Source: Acidobacteriota bacterium (lineage in GTDB: Bacteria > Acidobacteriota > Terriglobia > Acidiferrales > UBA7541). Taken from it: a DNA stretch of 64,000 nucleotides. Within the stretch, counting starts at the first letter, position 1; each line of letters begins with the position of its first letter. Positions 1 to 7,781 of this stretch are shown here, piece after piece. The notes below the pieces were generated by a model. The model was given only the letters and a program-made list of their open reading frames with translations, did no database searches and was not told where the DNA came from. Where the stretch lies: positions 1 through 64,000 of the forward strand of contig PMES01000101.1 in NCBI GenBank assembly GCA_003154775.1. The letters are read 5' to 3'. The position numbers and the translations under genes are program-made.

Positions 1-129
1 TTCTGCCTCGCCATCGTAGCCGGATGCGGCCCAGCCGAGAGCCGCGTCGTCGGCTTTTGGCCGACCAAGAGAAGAGCGGTGCCTTCGGCACCGGGAGTTG
101 GACGGACACGTCACCCCGTTTCGGGTGCT

Positions 130-240
130 GCACGGCAACCGAGGTTGCTATGCGGGAACTTGCTGCAACCGCGGCGGCTAGCAACTTTCCGCTGGCCGTG
201 GTTCCTATCCTCCAATCCGTGGTTCCCGTATGGGAACTTG
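130..240. other. Inverted-repeat region upstream of mobilisation genes (candidate oriT)
   Basis: The sequence contains a perfect palindrome GCAACCGAGGTTGC at 135-148, a further GCAACC at 165-170 that can pair with the same GGTTGC arm, and a second hairpin GTTCCC-GTAT-GGGAAC at 222-237. GGGAACTTG occurs at both 153-161 and 232-240. In R388-like plasmids the origin of transfer lies just upstream of trwA-trwB-trwC, and the same gene order follows here. The oriT role is inferred from position and symmetry; no nick site was identified. The first 306 bases hold no convincing gene, and ORFs 24-371 and 79-285 look like chance frames. Confidence 0.4.
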
Positions 241-306
241 TTGATTCTGTTGGGCGTCACGCCGCGCCCGATTGCCTGCCTTTGATTCAGAACTATGGAG
301 TGCCAC

Positions 307-636
307 ATGCCCACGCCACGGAGCAAATCCATCAGCACCAAAGTTACCGAAGAGGAGTACGCGCAGTTTGAAGCCCTCGCGGGCGATCAAACGATCAGTG
401 AGTGGGTGCGCGATGCATTGCTGAAGGCTGCTGAGCCTAGTCCCGCCGAGCAAACTATTGTGGCGGAACTGCTGGCCCTGCGAATGATCCTGATGAATAT
501 CCTATTCAGCATTGCCAATCGCGAGCAGCTCACAAGCACGGCTATGGACGACATTATTAAACGGGCCGACGCGAGTAAGTTGGCGAAAGCGATGGAACGG
601 CTGACAAGCGCAACTACGGGACCACAGAGGGGCTGA
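307..636 (+). CDS. Ribbon-helix-helix type mobilisation accessory protein (TrwA/MobC-like position)
   Basis: This 109-residue protein opens with a short basic stretch and then STKVTEEEYAQFEALAG and ISEWVRDALL, the strand-helix-helix pattern of relaxosome accessory proteins that bind oriT. The ORF track starts at ATG 295, but ATG 307 is preferred because GGAG at 297-300 sits six bases before it. The C-terminal half is helical and hydrophobic (ALRMILMNILFSIAN). It is followed by a coupling-protein-like gene and a MobF relaxase, the order trwA-trwB-trwC. The role at oriT is inferred from the fold pattern and context. Confidence 0.6.
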   Translation: MPTPRSKSISTKVTEEEYAQFEALAGDQTISEWVRDALLKAAEPSPAEQTIVAELLALRMILMNILFSIANREQLTSTAMDDIIKRADASKLAKAMERLTSATTGPQRG

Positions 637-661
637 GAGACAACCCAGTCGGAGCGAAGCA

Positions 662-1537
662 ATGCGCATGGAATGGGGTCGAGCAAAGAGCACCGTAGGA
701 CCGAGCACCCCGCCGGTGTACACCTACGTCCTCGTGCTCCTCTCCGTCGTGGTAACTCTGGGAGTCCAAGGCTTCCGTTACGAGCGAGTCTGGACGCCCC
801 TTGAACGACATTATTTTGCTGCTTATTCGGCCTCGCAGATAGCCGGTATTGTTCGCGACAACGGCTGGTACACCCTGCTGCAAGTTGTTACCCGTAAGGG
901 GAGCCGATTGGCGCTGGACAGTGACGTAGCGTCTGCAGTTACAGAAAGCGGAGAGAACACTTTCGCACTCACCGAGGAAGCCTTGAATCATGGCGCGATG
1001 CGCCTTGAATTCCATCGCAGTTATTGCAACAACTCCGAGATGCACGCCTACCTCGGTAACTGGATTTATCAAAACCAAACCTTTATGGATTTTGTGCGGC
1101 CAGCCTTGTGGGCCGGGCTAGTTCTGTTTTTCACGGGCCTGTTGCCGGCGACCTATCTGGACCGCAAACATTCTATTGCGCTGCGTTATGGGAAGAGACC
1201 AAGCGGCCCGAATTTGATGAATGTGGCGAAGCACAATCCCACACACCGCTTCCGGGGCTTTGGTTTGGTGAACGGGAAACGCACGATGCTGGACAGAGTG
1301 TTCGGTCTTAACAAGAAGCTCCCTGTTCCACTATGCAAAGAGAATCCCCACGTTTTGATGATGGCGGAGCCCTCGCCTCAAGCACCAGTTAAGAGCGCAG
1401 CCCCTGATACGGGAATAGATCGCGGGTATCCAGGGAATGGCACGCGACAGGAATCAGCGCCACAAGAGCCAGCGCCGAGTCAGGAACCAGAGTTAGAGCA
1501 CGCCGTGACATCCACCAAGAGGCACTTCTTCGAGTAA
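662..1537 (+). CDS. N-terminal part of a type IV coupling protein (TraD/TrwB-like), ATPase domain absent
   Basis: The 291-residue protein has a transmembrane helix near residues 20-37 (TYVLVLLSVVVTLGVQGF) and another near 143-160 (PALWAGLVLFFTGLLPA). These flank a periplasmic domain, as in VirD4/TraD coupling proteins. The cytoplasmic part runs YGKRPSGPNLMNVAK and LPVPLCKENPHVLMMAE, which resembles the segment leading into the coupling-protein Walker A loop (HILIMGDTGSGKS in the family). Here the sequence turns into a Pro/Ala/Glu-rich tail ending TSTKRHFFE, and no Walker A or B is present. GGAG seven bases before ATG 662 supports the start. I infer an internally deleted coupling protein. A distinct short membrane protein is the alternative. 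Confidence 0.5.
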   Translation: MRMEWGRAKSTVGPSTPPVYTYVLVLLSVVVTLGVQGFRYERVWTPLERHYFAAYSASQIAGIVRDNGWYTLLQVVTRKGSRLALDSDVASAVTESGENTFALTEEALNHGAMRLEFHRSYCNNSEMHAYLGNWIYQNQTFMDFVRPALWAGLVLFFTGLLPATYLDRKHSIALRYGKRPSGPNLMNVAKHNPTHRFRGFGLVNGKRTMLDRVFGLNKKLPVPLCKENPHVLMMAEPSPQAPVKSAAPDTGIDRGYPGNGTRQESAPQEPAPSQEPELEHAVTSTKRHFFE

Positions 1538-1542
1538 AGAAC

Positions 1543-4317
1543 ATGCTTACCATTTCCAAGCCGCTCAGTGCAGGCCAAGCGCATGCTTATCATCAGGAGG
1601 AGTTTAGCAACGCGCAGGAGAACTACTACAGCGAAGGCGACCGGATACGCGGCGAATGGCACGGGAAATTGGCCGAGAAGTGGGGCTTGCGTGGTGGCGT
1701 CCAAGAGGAACAATTTCGGCGGCTCAGCGACGGTCAGCATCCGGTTAGCGGCGAGCAGTTGGTTCGCCATCAGACGGCGCGTGAATATGTGAACGAGCAA
1801 GGCAAAACGGTCAAGGCGATGGAGCACCGCGCAGGCTGGGATGCCACCTTCTCCGCGCCCAAAAGCGTATCGCTGACGGCGCTTGTGGGCGGCGATGAAT
1901 GCGTGCAGGAGGCCCATCGTGCCAGCGTCGGAATCGCGCTGGGCGAGATGGAGCGCTACGTCCAGGCCCGGCTTGGAGGAAATGTTCCACCGGAGACAAC
2001 CGGGAATTGGGTCGCCGCAAGATTCGAGCACGACAGCGCCAGGCCCGTAAACGGTTATGCAGCCCCGCAGCTTCACACGCACGTGGTCTTCTTCAATCTG
2101 ACAGAAACGGCCAATGGTGAAACACGGCCCCTTCAACCGCAGGAACTCTATCGCACGCAGCAATATGCCACCGCCGTATATCGCTCGGAACTGGCGCACC
2201 GTCTACAAGGGTTGGGCTACGAGATCGAGCACGGCAAGAGCGGTCAACCGGAAATCAAGGGGTATAGCCATGAGTATCTCGAAGCTTCCAGTCCACGCCG
2301 GAAACAGATCAAAGAGCATCTGGCGATGGAGAATCAGAGCGGCGCGGCCGCTGCGCAGATCGCCGCCCACCACACACGCGAGGCAAAGATCGGGTTGTCG
2401 CATGAGGAGATGCAGCAGCGGCACAAGGACATGGCAACTGAGTTTGGGGATCAACCTGACCACGTGAAGGCGGAGGCCGAAGGAAGAGCGCGCGACGTTG
2501 GCCAGGATACGGGAAAGAAGATTGCTCACTCGGCTGTGACCTTCGCCAAAGAACGAAACTTCGAACGCGATGCCGTAGCCGATGGGCGCGCTTTGTTGAC
2601 TGACGCACTCAGGCGCTCCATGGGTGGAGCGACGCTGGCCCAGGTGAAAGCGAATTTCGAAGAGCGCATCGAATCAGGCGAGTTCGTTGAAGTCCAAAGG
2701 CAAGGTAACTCGCCCGACCGGGCGTTTACGACCGCTGAGATGATCGACTACGAACGCGACACGATCAATACCATGCGCGCGGGCCAAGACCGGCATGCGG
2801 CGCTAGCGACTTTTGGCACGCGCTGGGCTATGCGGGAAGCGCATGGCCATTTGAGCGACACGCAACGCCGGGCTGTGGAACAAATCTTGTCGAGTCGCGA
2901 TCAAGTGACGGCGCTTGAAGGCGTGGCAGGTGGGGGTAAGACTACCTCCCTCGCGGCGGTCCGAGAAGCCGCTGAGCGAGAGAACTACATCGTCAAGGGT
3001 TTAGCGCCCACCTCTCGCGCGGCACAGAAGCTAGAAGAAAGTGGAATCAAATCGAACACGTTGCAACGCCATCTTGCCCAAAGCTATGAGGGACACGAGG
3101 AACGGAAACGCCTTTACGTCCTGGACGAATCGAGCCTGGCGAGCACGAAACAAATGAACGAATTCCTCCACCGGTTGCAAAAAGAGGATCGCGTGCTGCT
3201 CGTTGGCGACACACGCCAGCACCAGGCCGTTGAAGCGGGCAAGCCGTATCAGCAGTTACAGGAAGCCGGAATCCAGACGACTCGACTGGACGAGATCGTG
3301 CGGCAGAAAGACCCGACGCTCAAAGAAGTTGTGGAAAAGCTCTCGCGAGGGCAAGTCCGAGAGGCGATGGAGAAACTCGATGCCACTGGCCGAGTGCATG
3401 AGATCTCCGACCGGGACGAGCGTATCGCCACAATCGCGCATGAATATAAGAAACAACCTGAAGGCACGCTTGTGGTGTCCCCCGACAACCAGTCACGAGT
3501 GGCGATCAATGAAGCGATTCACTATGCCATGCAGGATACGAACCGGATACCGTACCTCGAGTACCGGATGAAAGTCCTGGTCGCCCGGCAGGAGGTTACA
3601 GGAGCTGACCGCCAATGGGCCGCCCAATACGAACCCGGCAATGTGGTGCGGTACGCCAAGGGCAGCAAGACGCTCGGCATTGCACCAGGCGAATACGCGC
3701 GAGTCGAAAGCGTTGACGAGAAACAGAATCGCGTCACGGTTGAACGGAAGAACGGCCAGCGGCTGAGCTACGACCCTCGCCGTTTACAAGGCGTGGCGTT
3801 GTATCGAGAGGCAGAGCGAGCATTCAGTGAAGGCGACCGCATACAGTTCGCCGCTCCGAATCGAGACCAGCACGTCGCCAACCGTGAGCTGGGCACTATC
3901 GAGAAGATCGATGAGAGTGGCCACCTCAGAGTCCGTCTCGACTCGGGCCGCGCGATCGCGTTCAACATTCGAGACAATCCTCATCTCGATCACGGCTACG
4001 CAGTGACCAGTCACAGCAGCCAAGGACAGACTGCTGATCGCGTGCTCATCCATGTGGATACCGAGCAGGCGGGAGAAAAGCTCGTCAATCGTCGCTTGGC
4101 ATACGTCGCAGTGTCGCGTGGACGCTACGACGCCCAAATCTATACCAATGATAAAGCCGCTCTTGCCGAAGGGCTTGGCCGCGAGGTTTCACATCGATCT
4201 GCTTTGCAGTCCACACGCGCAGCAGAACCACGCGTCGCTCAAAAGAGCGAGCCAACCTCTTCTCCAACTCTGGAGAAGGAGCGAACAATCGAACGAGACC
4301 TCAGCCCTGGCCGCTAG
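1543..4317 (+). CDS. MobF-family conjugative relaxase with C-terminal helicase (TrwC/TraI-like)
   Basis: At 924 residues this matches the size of TrwC-type relaxases. The N-terminal transesterase domain (about 1-300) has candidate catalytic tyrosines at 16 and at 28-29 (ENYYS) and the metal-binding His cluster around FEHD (H163) and QLHTHVVFFN (H178, H180). The SF1 helicase part has Walker A GVAGGGKTTSL near 459-469, Walker B VLDESSLAS near 525, and motif VI YVAVSRGRYDAQIYTND near the C-terminus. It should nick oriT, stay covalently bound to the strand and unwind it during transfer. It starts five bases after the coupling-protein-like gene. It appears intact, in contrast to that neighbour. 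Confidence 0.93.
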   Translation: MLTISKPLSAGQAHAYHQEEFSNAQENYYSEGDRIRGEWHGKLAEKWGLRGGVQEEQFRRLSDGQHPVSGEQLVRHQTAREYVNEQGKTVKAMEHRAGWDATFSAPKSVSLTALVGGDECVQEAHRASVGIALGEMERYVQARLGGNVPPETTGNWVAARFEHDSARPVNGYAAPQLHTHVVFFNLTETANGETRPLQPQELYRTQQYATAVYRSELAHRLQGLGYEIEHGKSGQPEIKGYSHEYLEASSPRRKQIKEHLAMENQSGAAAAQIAAHHTREAKIGLSHEEMQQRHKDMATEFGDQPDHVKAEAEGRARDVGQDTGKKIAHSAVTFAKERNFERDAVADGRALLTDALRRSMGGATLAQVKANFEERIESGEFVEVQRQGNSPDRAFTTAEMIDYERDTINTMRAGQDRHAALATFGTRWAMREAHGHLSDTQRRAVEQILSSRDQVTALEGVAGGGKTTSLAAVREAAERENYIVKGLAPTSRAAQKLEESGIKSNTLQRHLAQSYEGHEERKRLYVLDESSLASTKQMNEFLHRLQKEDRVLLVGDTRQHQAVEAGKPYQQLQEAGIQTTRLDEIVRQKDPTLKEVVEKLSRGQVREAMEKLDATGRVHEISDRDERIATIAHEYKKQPEGTLVVSPDNQSRVAINEAIHYAMQDTNRIPYLEYRMKVLVARQEVTGADRQWAAQYEPGNVVRYAKGSKTLGIAPGEYARVESVDEKQNRVTVERKNGQRLSYDPRRLQGVALYREAERAFSEGDRIQFAAPNRDQHVANRELGTIEKIDESGHLRVRLDSGRAIAFNIRDNPHLDHGYAVTSHSSQGQTADRVLIHVDTEQAGEKLVNRRLAYVAVSRGRYDAQIYTNDKAALAEGLGREVSHRSALQSTRAAEPRVAQKSEPTSSPTLEKERTIERDLSPGR

Positions 4318-4365
4318 GCGTGCCACCTGCTCCTACGGTCGCCCACCTTGGCTCTTCTTCCGGTT

Positions 4366-4629
4366 CTACAGCTTCAGCAGTGTAGCCATGACCGACTCAA
4401 GCTTCGTGCCGTACGTGTTCAGCCGGAGAACCCGCCGCCGTTGTGGACGCGAAAGGCGCTCCTCGTACCGTAGAACTTCATCACGATGTTTGGGATCCTC
4501 AAGGTCCGCTCGTAGTAGTTTCCGTTCCAAAGCCCGATCCCCCTGTGCCAGGATTTTCATCCAGACAACGCGCACGCGCTTGTGTTCTGCCCAGAGAGCA
4601 TTGTAGGCACGCGCGGCGTTACGGTGCAT
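4366..4629 (-). CDS. Small basic hypothetical protein, last gene of a five-gene operon
   Basis: An 87-residue, Arg/Leu-rich helical protein (AARAYNALWAEHKRVRVVW, RRRVLRLNTYGTKLESVM). The track starts it at TTG 4632; ATG 4629 is used here. The stop of the upstream gene lies only three bases away, so translation is probably coupled. I do not recognise the family. Its place at the end of an operon with three paralogues suggests a shared function, but nothing in the sequence identifies it. Confidence 0.5.
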   Translation of the reverse strand: MHRNAARAYNALWAEHKRVRVVWMKILAQGDRALERKLLRADLEDPKHRDEVLRYEERLSRPQRRRVLRLNTYGTKLESVMATLLKL

Positions 4630-4632
4630 CAA

Positions 4633-4905
4633 TCACTCCCCATTGCTTTCATTCTGCACGAATACTTTGAGCTGCCTGAAATTGCCCGTTTTCCAGTCGC
4701 TCAGATCGGCTTCCTCGATCACGGTGGAAGTGACAATCCTCCAACACAATTCGGTCCTGTCTGTGAATCGGACGCGGATATAGAGAATGCCTTCCTCGAA
4801 TGCATGGTCAGTCCAATGCACGACCTTGCCATGGATACCTGGGTATTGCTTGCCGTGGATAATTCCCCGAGGGGACAGCCTCACAGGTGACTTTCGCTTC
4901 GTCAT
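4633..4905 (-). CDS. Small beta-rich hypothetical protein, fourth gene of the operon
   Basis: The 90-residue protein starts MTKRKSPVRLSPRGIIHG and continues with alternating hydrophobic strands (GILYIRVRFTDRTELCWRI). The longer ORF in the track (150 aa) includes upstream sequence that overlaps the preceding gene. ATG 4905 is chosen because it forms an ATGA overlap with the stop at 4902-4904, the same junction used twice earlier in the operon. No family is recognised. The strand-rich centre could be a small SH3-like or beta-barrel fold, but that is only an impression. Confidence 0.55.
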   Translation of the reverse strand: MTKRKSPVRLSPRGIIHGKQYPGIHGKVVHWTDHAFEEGILYIRVRFTDRTELCWRIVTSTVIEEADLSDWKTGNFRQLKVFVQNESNGE

Positions 4906-5420
4906 TGGTTGGAATCCTGCTCTCGCGTCGGCGTGGTGTCGATTCGTGAATCGCTGGTTGGTGGCTGTGACGGATTCGCGCGTTTTGCTGTGCGCTTTCT
5001 CGTCGTCTTTCGAGGCCTCTTCGCAGTGCGCTTTTGTTTCTCTGCCTGCTCTACTTCGTAGCGCTTCTCGTCGTTGAAATCCCAATCGGGAAGGATGATC
5101 AATCGCGGCGGGAGTCCCTTCGCCTTGCGTGCTTCTTCGCGATGTCTGATCTCAAGATAGATATCATCTGGGTCTGTAATCCTCTTTTTGTGCTCACTCA
5201 GAAATTTGTATGCCGCAAGTGCATCGTTTTCGACGATGGCATCAAATTCGTCAAAAAACTGCCGATTCGCCTCCACCTGGGCGCTCTCGACATGAGCCCT
5301 GGCCCACCGAATCATCTCGCTTCGATAGGTCGGCACCTTTTCCATGCGCTCAAGCGCACGAATGACATGTTCGAACTCTTCGTTCAAGGCAAGTAGTTCC
5401 TGGAAGAGATGCAGCTTCAT
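4902..5420 (-). CDS. Paralogue C of an unrecognised three-member family (DPDDIYLE / KGLPPR motifs)
   Basis: The 172-residue protein has a helical N-terminal part of about 80 residues, then DPDDIYLE at 83-90 and KGLPPRLIILPDW at 101-113, followed by a Lys/Arg-rich tail (KRPRKTTRKRTAKRANP). The two upstream genes carry the same motifs at the same residue numbers. Start ATG 5420 overlaps the preceding stop by ATGA. The basic tail could bind nucleic acid or another acidic partner; this is inference. The family is not recognised and no catalytic motif is evident. Confidence 0.7.
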   Translation of the reverse strand: MKLHLFQELLALNEEFEHVIRALERMEKVPTYRSEMIRWARAHVESAQVEANRQFFDEFDAIVENDALAAYKFLSEHKKRITDPDDIYLEIRHREEARKAKGLPPRLIILPDWDFNDEKRYEVEQAEKQKRTAKRPRKTTRKRTAKRANPSQPPTSDSRIDTTPTREQDSNQ

Positions 5421-5872
5421 TGCTTCTTCCTTTCAGCAATCGCTTTAGAGGAAGAGCCTCGTTTGCTCCTTGCCCTACGTTTCTTGGCAGCCTGAGTCTT
5501 CTTGGCGGTGAGGAGTTTCTCTTCCTCCTCAGCGGACCACGGCAGCACGACGATCCGCGGAGGAAGGCCCTGCTTTTTCCGCTGCACATCACGGTCCTCG
5601 GCCTCCAAAAACACATCGTCCGGGTCTTTGAGCCATTGCAGGTACTTGTGATGGATTCGACTCCAATGCGTTTGGTTCGCCTGTTCGAAGTCGTTCGCTT
5701 CGCTCGTGACCTCGAATCCAATTTGTGCTCTCACGTATTGAACCTCGTTCGAGAGCGGCACGAGCACGTCGGACCTCTGACCAGGGCAGGCAGTGAGCCG
5801 TTTGAGGAGGGTTACGGACTCGCGGAGATTGCGATCGAGTAGGGCAAGAAGTTCGTAAGCAGTTTGTTTCAT
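5417..5872 (-). CDS. Paralogue B of the three-member family
   Basis: The 151-residue protein has helices in the first 80 residues, DPDDVFLE at 83-90, QGLPPRIVVLPW at 101-112 and a basic tail (KKTQAAKKRRARSKRGSSSK). The start at 5872 forms an ATGA overlap with the stop of paralogue A, and its own stop forms an ATGA overlap with paralogue C. The motif spacing matches A and C exactly while the rest differs, which points to old duplication with selection on the motif block. Function unknown. Confidence 0.7.
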   Translation of the reverse strand: MKQTAYELLALLDRNLRESVTLLKRLTACPGQRSDVLVPLSNEVQYVRAQIGFEVTSEANDFEQANQTHWSRIHHKYLQWLKDPDDVFLEAEDRDVQRKKQGLPPRIVVLPWSAEEEEKLLTAKKTQAAKKRRARSKRGSSSKAIAERKKQ

Positions 5873-6336
5873 GTCCCGCTACCTCCTTCTGGACTCTCCT
5901 GCTTGGCGTCGCCAGTGTTCCGGGACTGTTCCGATTGTGGAGGGGGCGCAGACGCCGCAGCCTTCTGCATGGCGAGGATGCGGTCGTCGTCAGACTGAGT
6001 CCACGGAAGAAACACGGCACGTGGTGGCAACCCCTTTTCGCGGCGAAGCCACTCACGGGCTTTCACATCGTGGTAGATGTCGTTGGGATCTTCCTCGGCC
6101 TTCTCGCGCTTCCGGCGAATCCGGTAGAAGTGGTTCTCCTCCTCCTGCTCTTTCTGCGCGATCTTGCACGTAAAATGGTTATTCGCTTCGGCGCGCAATT
6201 CGCTCAGACTGGTGCGGACTTTGCTAACGTAATCGGGAGCTGCCATATCCAGCTTCTCTATGATGTTGAGGGATGCAAGGGCTTGGCTGAGTCCCTGATT
6301 GAATTGAAACAAGACTTCGTAAACACGAAGATCCAT
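5869..6336 (-). CDS. Paralogue A of the three-member family, first gene of the operon
   Basis: Taking ATG 6336 (MDLRVYEVLFQF) gives 155 residues and places DPNDIYHD at 83-90 and KGLPPRAVFLPW at 101-112, identical to the positions in B and C. The longer track start at 6387 would break this register. AGGAAAGGA lies upstream of the chosen start. A charged helical stretch (QKEQEEENHFYRIRRKREKAEED) precedes the motif. The tail is Ala/Pro/Gln-rich and lacks the basic run of B and C. The gene opens a five-gene minus-strand operon behind the relaxase. Function unknown. Confidence 0.65.
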   Translation of the reverse strand: MDLRVYEVLFQFNQGLSQALASLNIIEKLDMAAPDYVSKVRTSLSELRAEANNHFTCKIAQKEQEEENHFYRIRRKREKAEEDPNDIYHDVKAREWLRREKGLPPRAVFLPWTQSDDDRILAMQKAAASAPPPQSEQSRNTGDAKQESPEGGSGT

Positions 6337-6810
6337 CGAACTATATCCTTTCCTGTGCGAGAGGCGGATCTCGCGGGTTCGAATCATTCCGCTCCGTCAC
6401 GAGCGTCAAGCGTGCCGTTCTATCTGTTGAGGCACACGGATAGCGAGGCGGTCGAAAGTCCGACCGAAGCGGAGAGACACACTCAACGATTTTCAGTTAG
6501 GGGGGAGATTCAGCGACTGGCTCAGGAGGGGTTCGAGTCGGAAACAAAAGGAGCGATGGAGGTTGCGCCCAAAATGGGAAATGGATAACTTCTCTTACAG
6601 CCATCATTGCACCTCAGACGTGCGATTGTGGTCAGGGGCGCGTTCGGTGTTCAAGCACCGGCGCGTCCCGCTCAACCCAAACAGGAACGACGCAATACAT
6701 CGCTAGTTCTATGCAAATAGCGCCATTCGCATGAGAGTATCGCAAACCAAACTGTTTGTGTCAACCCCCCACGACTGGCGAGTTCGGCTCATTCCTCCTA
6801 AGATAGGGCT
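6337..6810. other. Divergent intergenic region
   Basis: This 474-base stretch separates the minus-strand paralogue operon from the plus-strand KGG gene and so should hold both promoters. It includes short G-runs and an AAACTGTTTGTGTCAA segment at about 6747, but I could not assign a convincing -35/-10 pair. The long plus-strand frame reaching 6588 looks like a chance ORF. Confidence 0.4.
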
Positions 6811-7002
6811 ATGAAGCGCGATCTTATTTCCAAAGTGATGAGTGAAATGGGCAGAAAAGGCGGGAAAGCAGCTAAGGGTAAGGGTGCAAAAGCCCGGATG
6901 GCAGCTCTGACGCCGGAACAAAGAAAAGAAATTGGAAAGAAAGCAGCAGAAGCACGATGGGCAAGAGTCAAGAAAAAGGGCAAAGGCCGTGCCAAGACAT
7001 AA
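6811..7002 (+). CDS. Small basic KGG-type protein
   Basis: A 63-residue, very Lys/Ala/Arg-rich protein with GRKGGKAAKGKGAKAR, then ALTPEQRKEIGKKAAEARWARV and a basic tail. This glycine-lysine plus TPEQRKEI...AARARW pattern recurs in short bacterial proteins annotated as KGG-domain or histone-H1-like. DNA or RNA binding is plausible from charge alone. It lies upstream of the HEPN-like and SIR2 genes on the same strand, about 150 bases away, and need not be part of that unit. Confidence 0.65.
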   Translation: MKRDLISKVMSEMGRKGGKAAKGKGAKARMAALTPEQRKEIGKKAAEARWARVKKKGKGRAKT

Positions 7003-7149
7003 TGCAAACCATCCCTTCCGCCACGCCGAGGGAATCGGGGCAAGTTGGCGAACCATGTCGGGCTCGAGTACGCGTCGTGAGCACGGTTAACTTAGGAAGT
7101 TCCACAAATCAGTTCTTCACCCGAATCTGCGGCTGCGAGGAGGTTTCAA

Positions 7150-7758
7150 GTGCCATGGATTTTCGGTCCCGCCTTTCCGGGCCATCCCAAGACAGTTGAA
7201 ATGCGTGAGCTAAAGAACCTGGATGTGGAATCAAGAGCTAAGGCGTTCAAAGCAAGAGCTGATGCATTTTTCATCAAACAAGTCGATCATCTCCAGTCGC
7301 CATCGCTTTGGGTGCCGTTTCCCCTTGCTGTGATGACGTGCATTGGAATTGAGATGGTGGGCTCTTATAAGTTCGGTGATGCCCCGAATGATCGCAACGA
7401 TCACTTCAAGAAGACCGTCGAAGACATTGATGTAGGCTTTTCTACAGAGCAGTTGACCCCGAAGGGAGACAAGAAAAAGCTCAGCTGCTTCATCTATCAG
7501 GGATTCAGAAATTCGCTCGCGCATGGTTACTATGGCCAATGGGTGTTCATTACACACGACGAGAAGAAGGCTCGAACTTTCCGCTATAGTGCTGCAAGGA
7601 ATCTTGTCGTGTTGAATGTCTATTGGTTCTACGGACAGTTCAAGAAGACGTACAACCGCTATTTTTCAGACCTGCTGGCGGGAACCGATTCAAAGCACGA
7701 CCCACTTAAGACGTTTAATGAGACCCTTGAGAAGAAGTTTGAGCTCTGGCTCAGGTGA
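7150..7758 (+). CDS. Putative HEPN-like protein, partner of the SIR2 gene
   Basis: A 202-residue protein starting at GTG 7150, chosen because AGGAGG at 7138-7143 is six bases upstream; the ATG at 7155 is in another frame. The key segment is FIYQGFRNSLAHGYYGQW near residues 114-131. RNSLAH fits the R-(polar)-xxx-H signature of HEPN ribonucleases. The rest is helical with aromatic patches (NVYWFYGQFKKTYNRYF), consistent with a helical bundle. Its stop is 23 bases before the SIR2 gene, so the two are probably co-transcribed. An RNase or a toxin-antitoxin-like partner role is inference. The motif also occurs in inactive HEPN-like proteins. Confidence 0.55.
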   Translation: MPWIFGPAFPGHPKTVEMRELKNLDVESRAKAFKARADAFFIKQVDHLQSPSLWVPFPLAVMTCIGIEMVGSYKFGDAPNDRNDHFKKTVEDIDVGFSTEQLTPKGDKKKLSCFIYQGFRNSLAHGYYGQWVFITHDEKKARTFRYSAARNLVVLNVYWFYGQFKKTYNRYFSDLLAGTDSKHDPLKTFNETLEKKFELWLR

Positions 7759-7781
7759 ATGCTAGCGAAGTCGGCTAACCA

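Noticed and set aside
24-371. 115-aa ORF at the left end
   Set aside because: Arg/Pro-rich chance frame overlapping the inverted repeats and the start of the accessory-protein gene.
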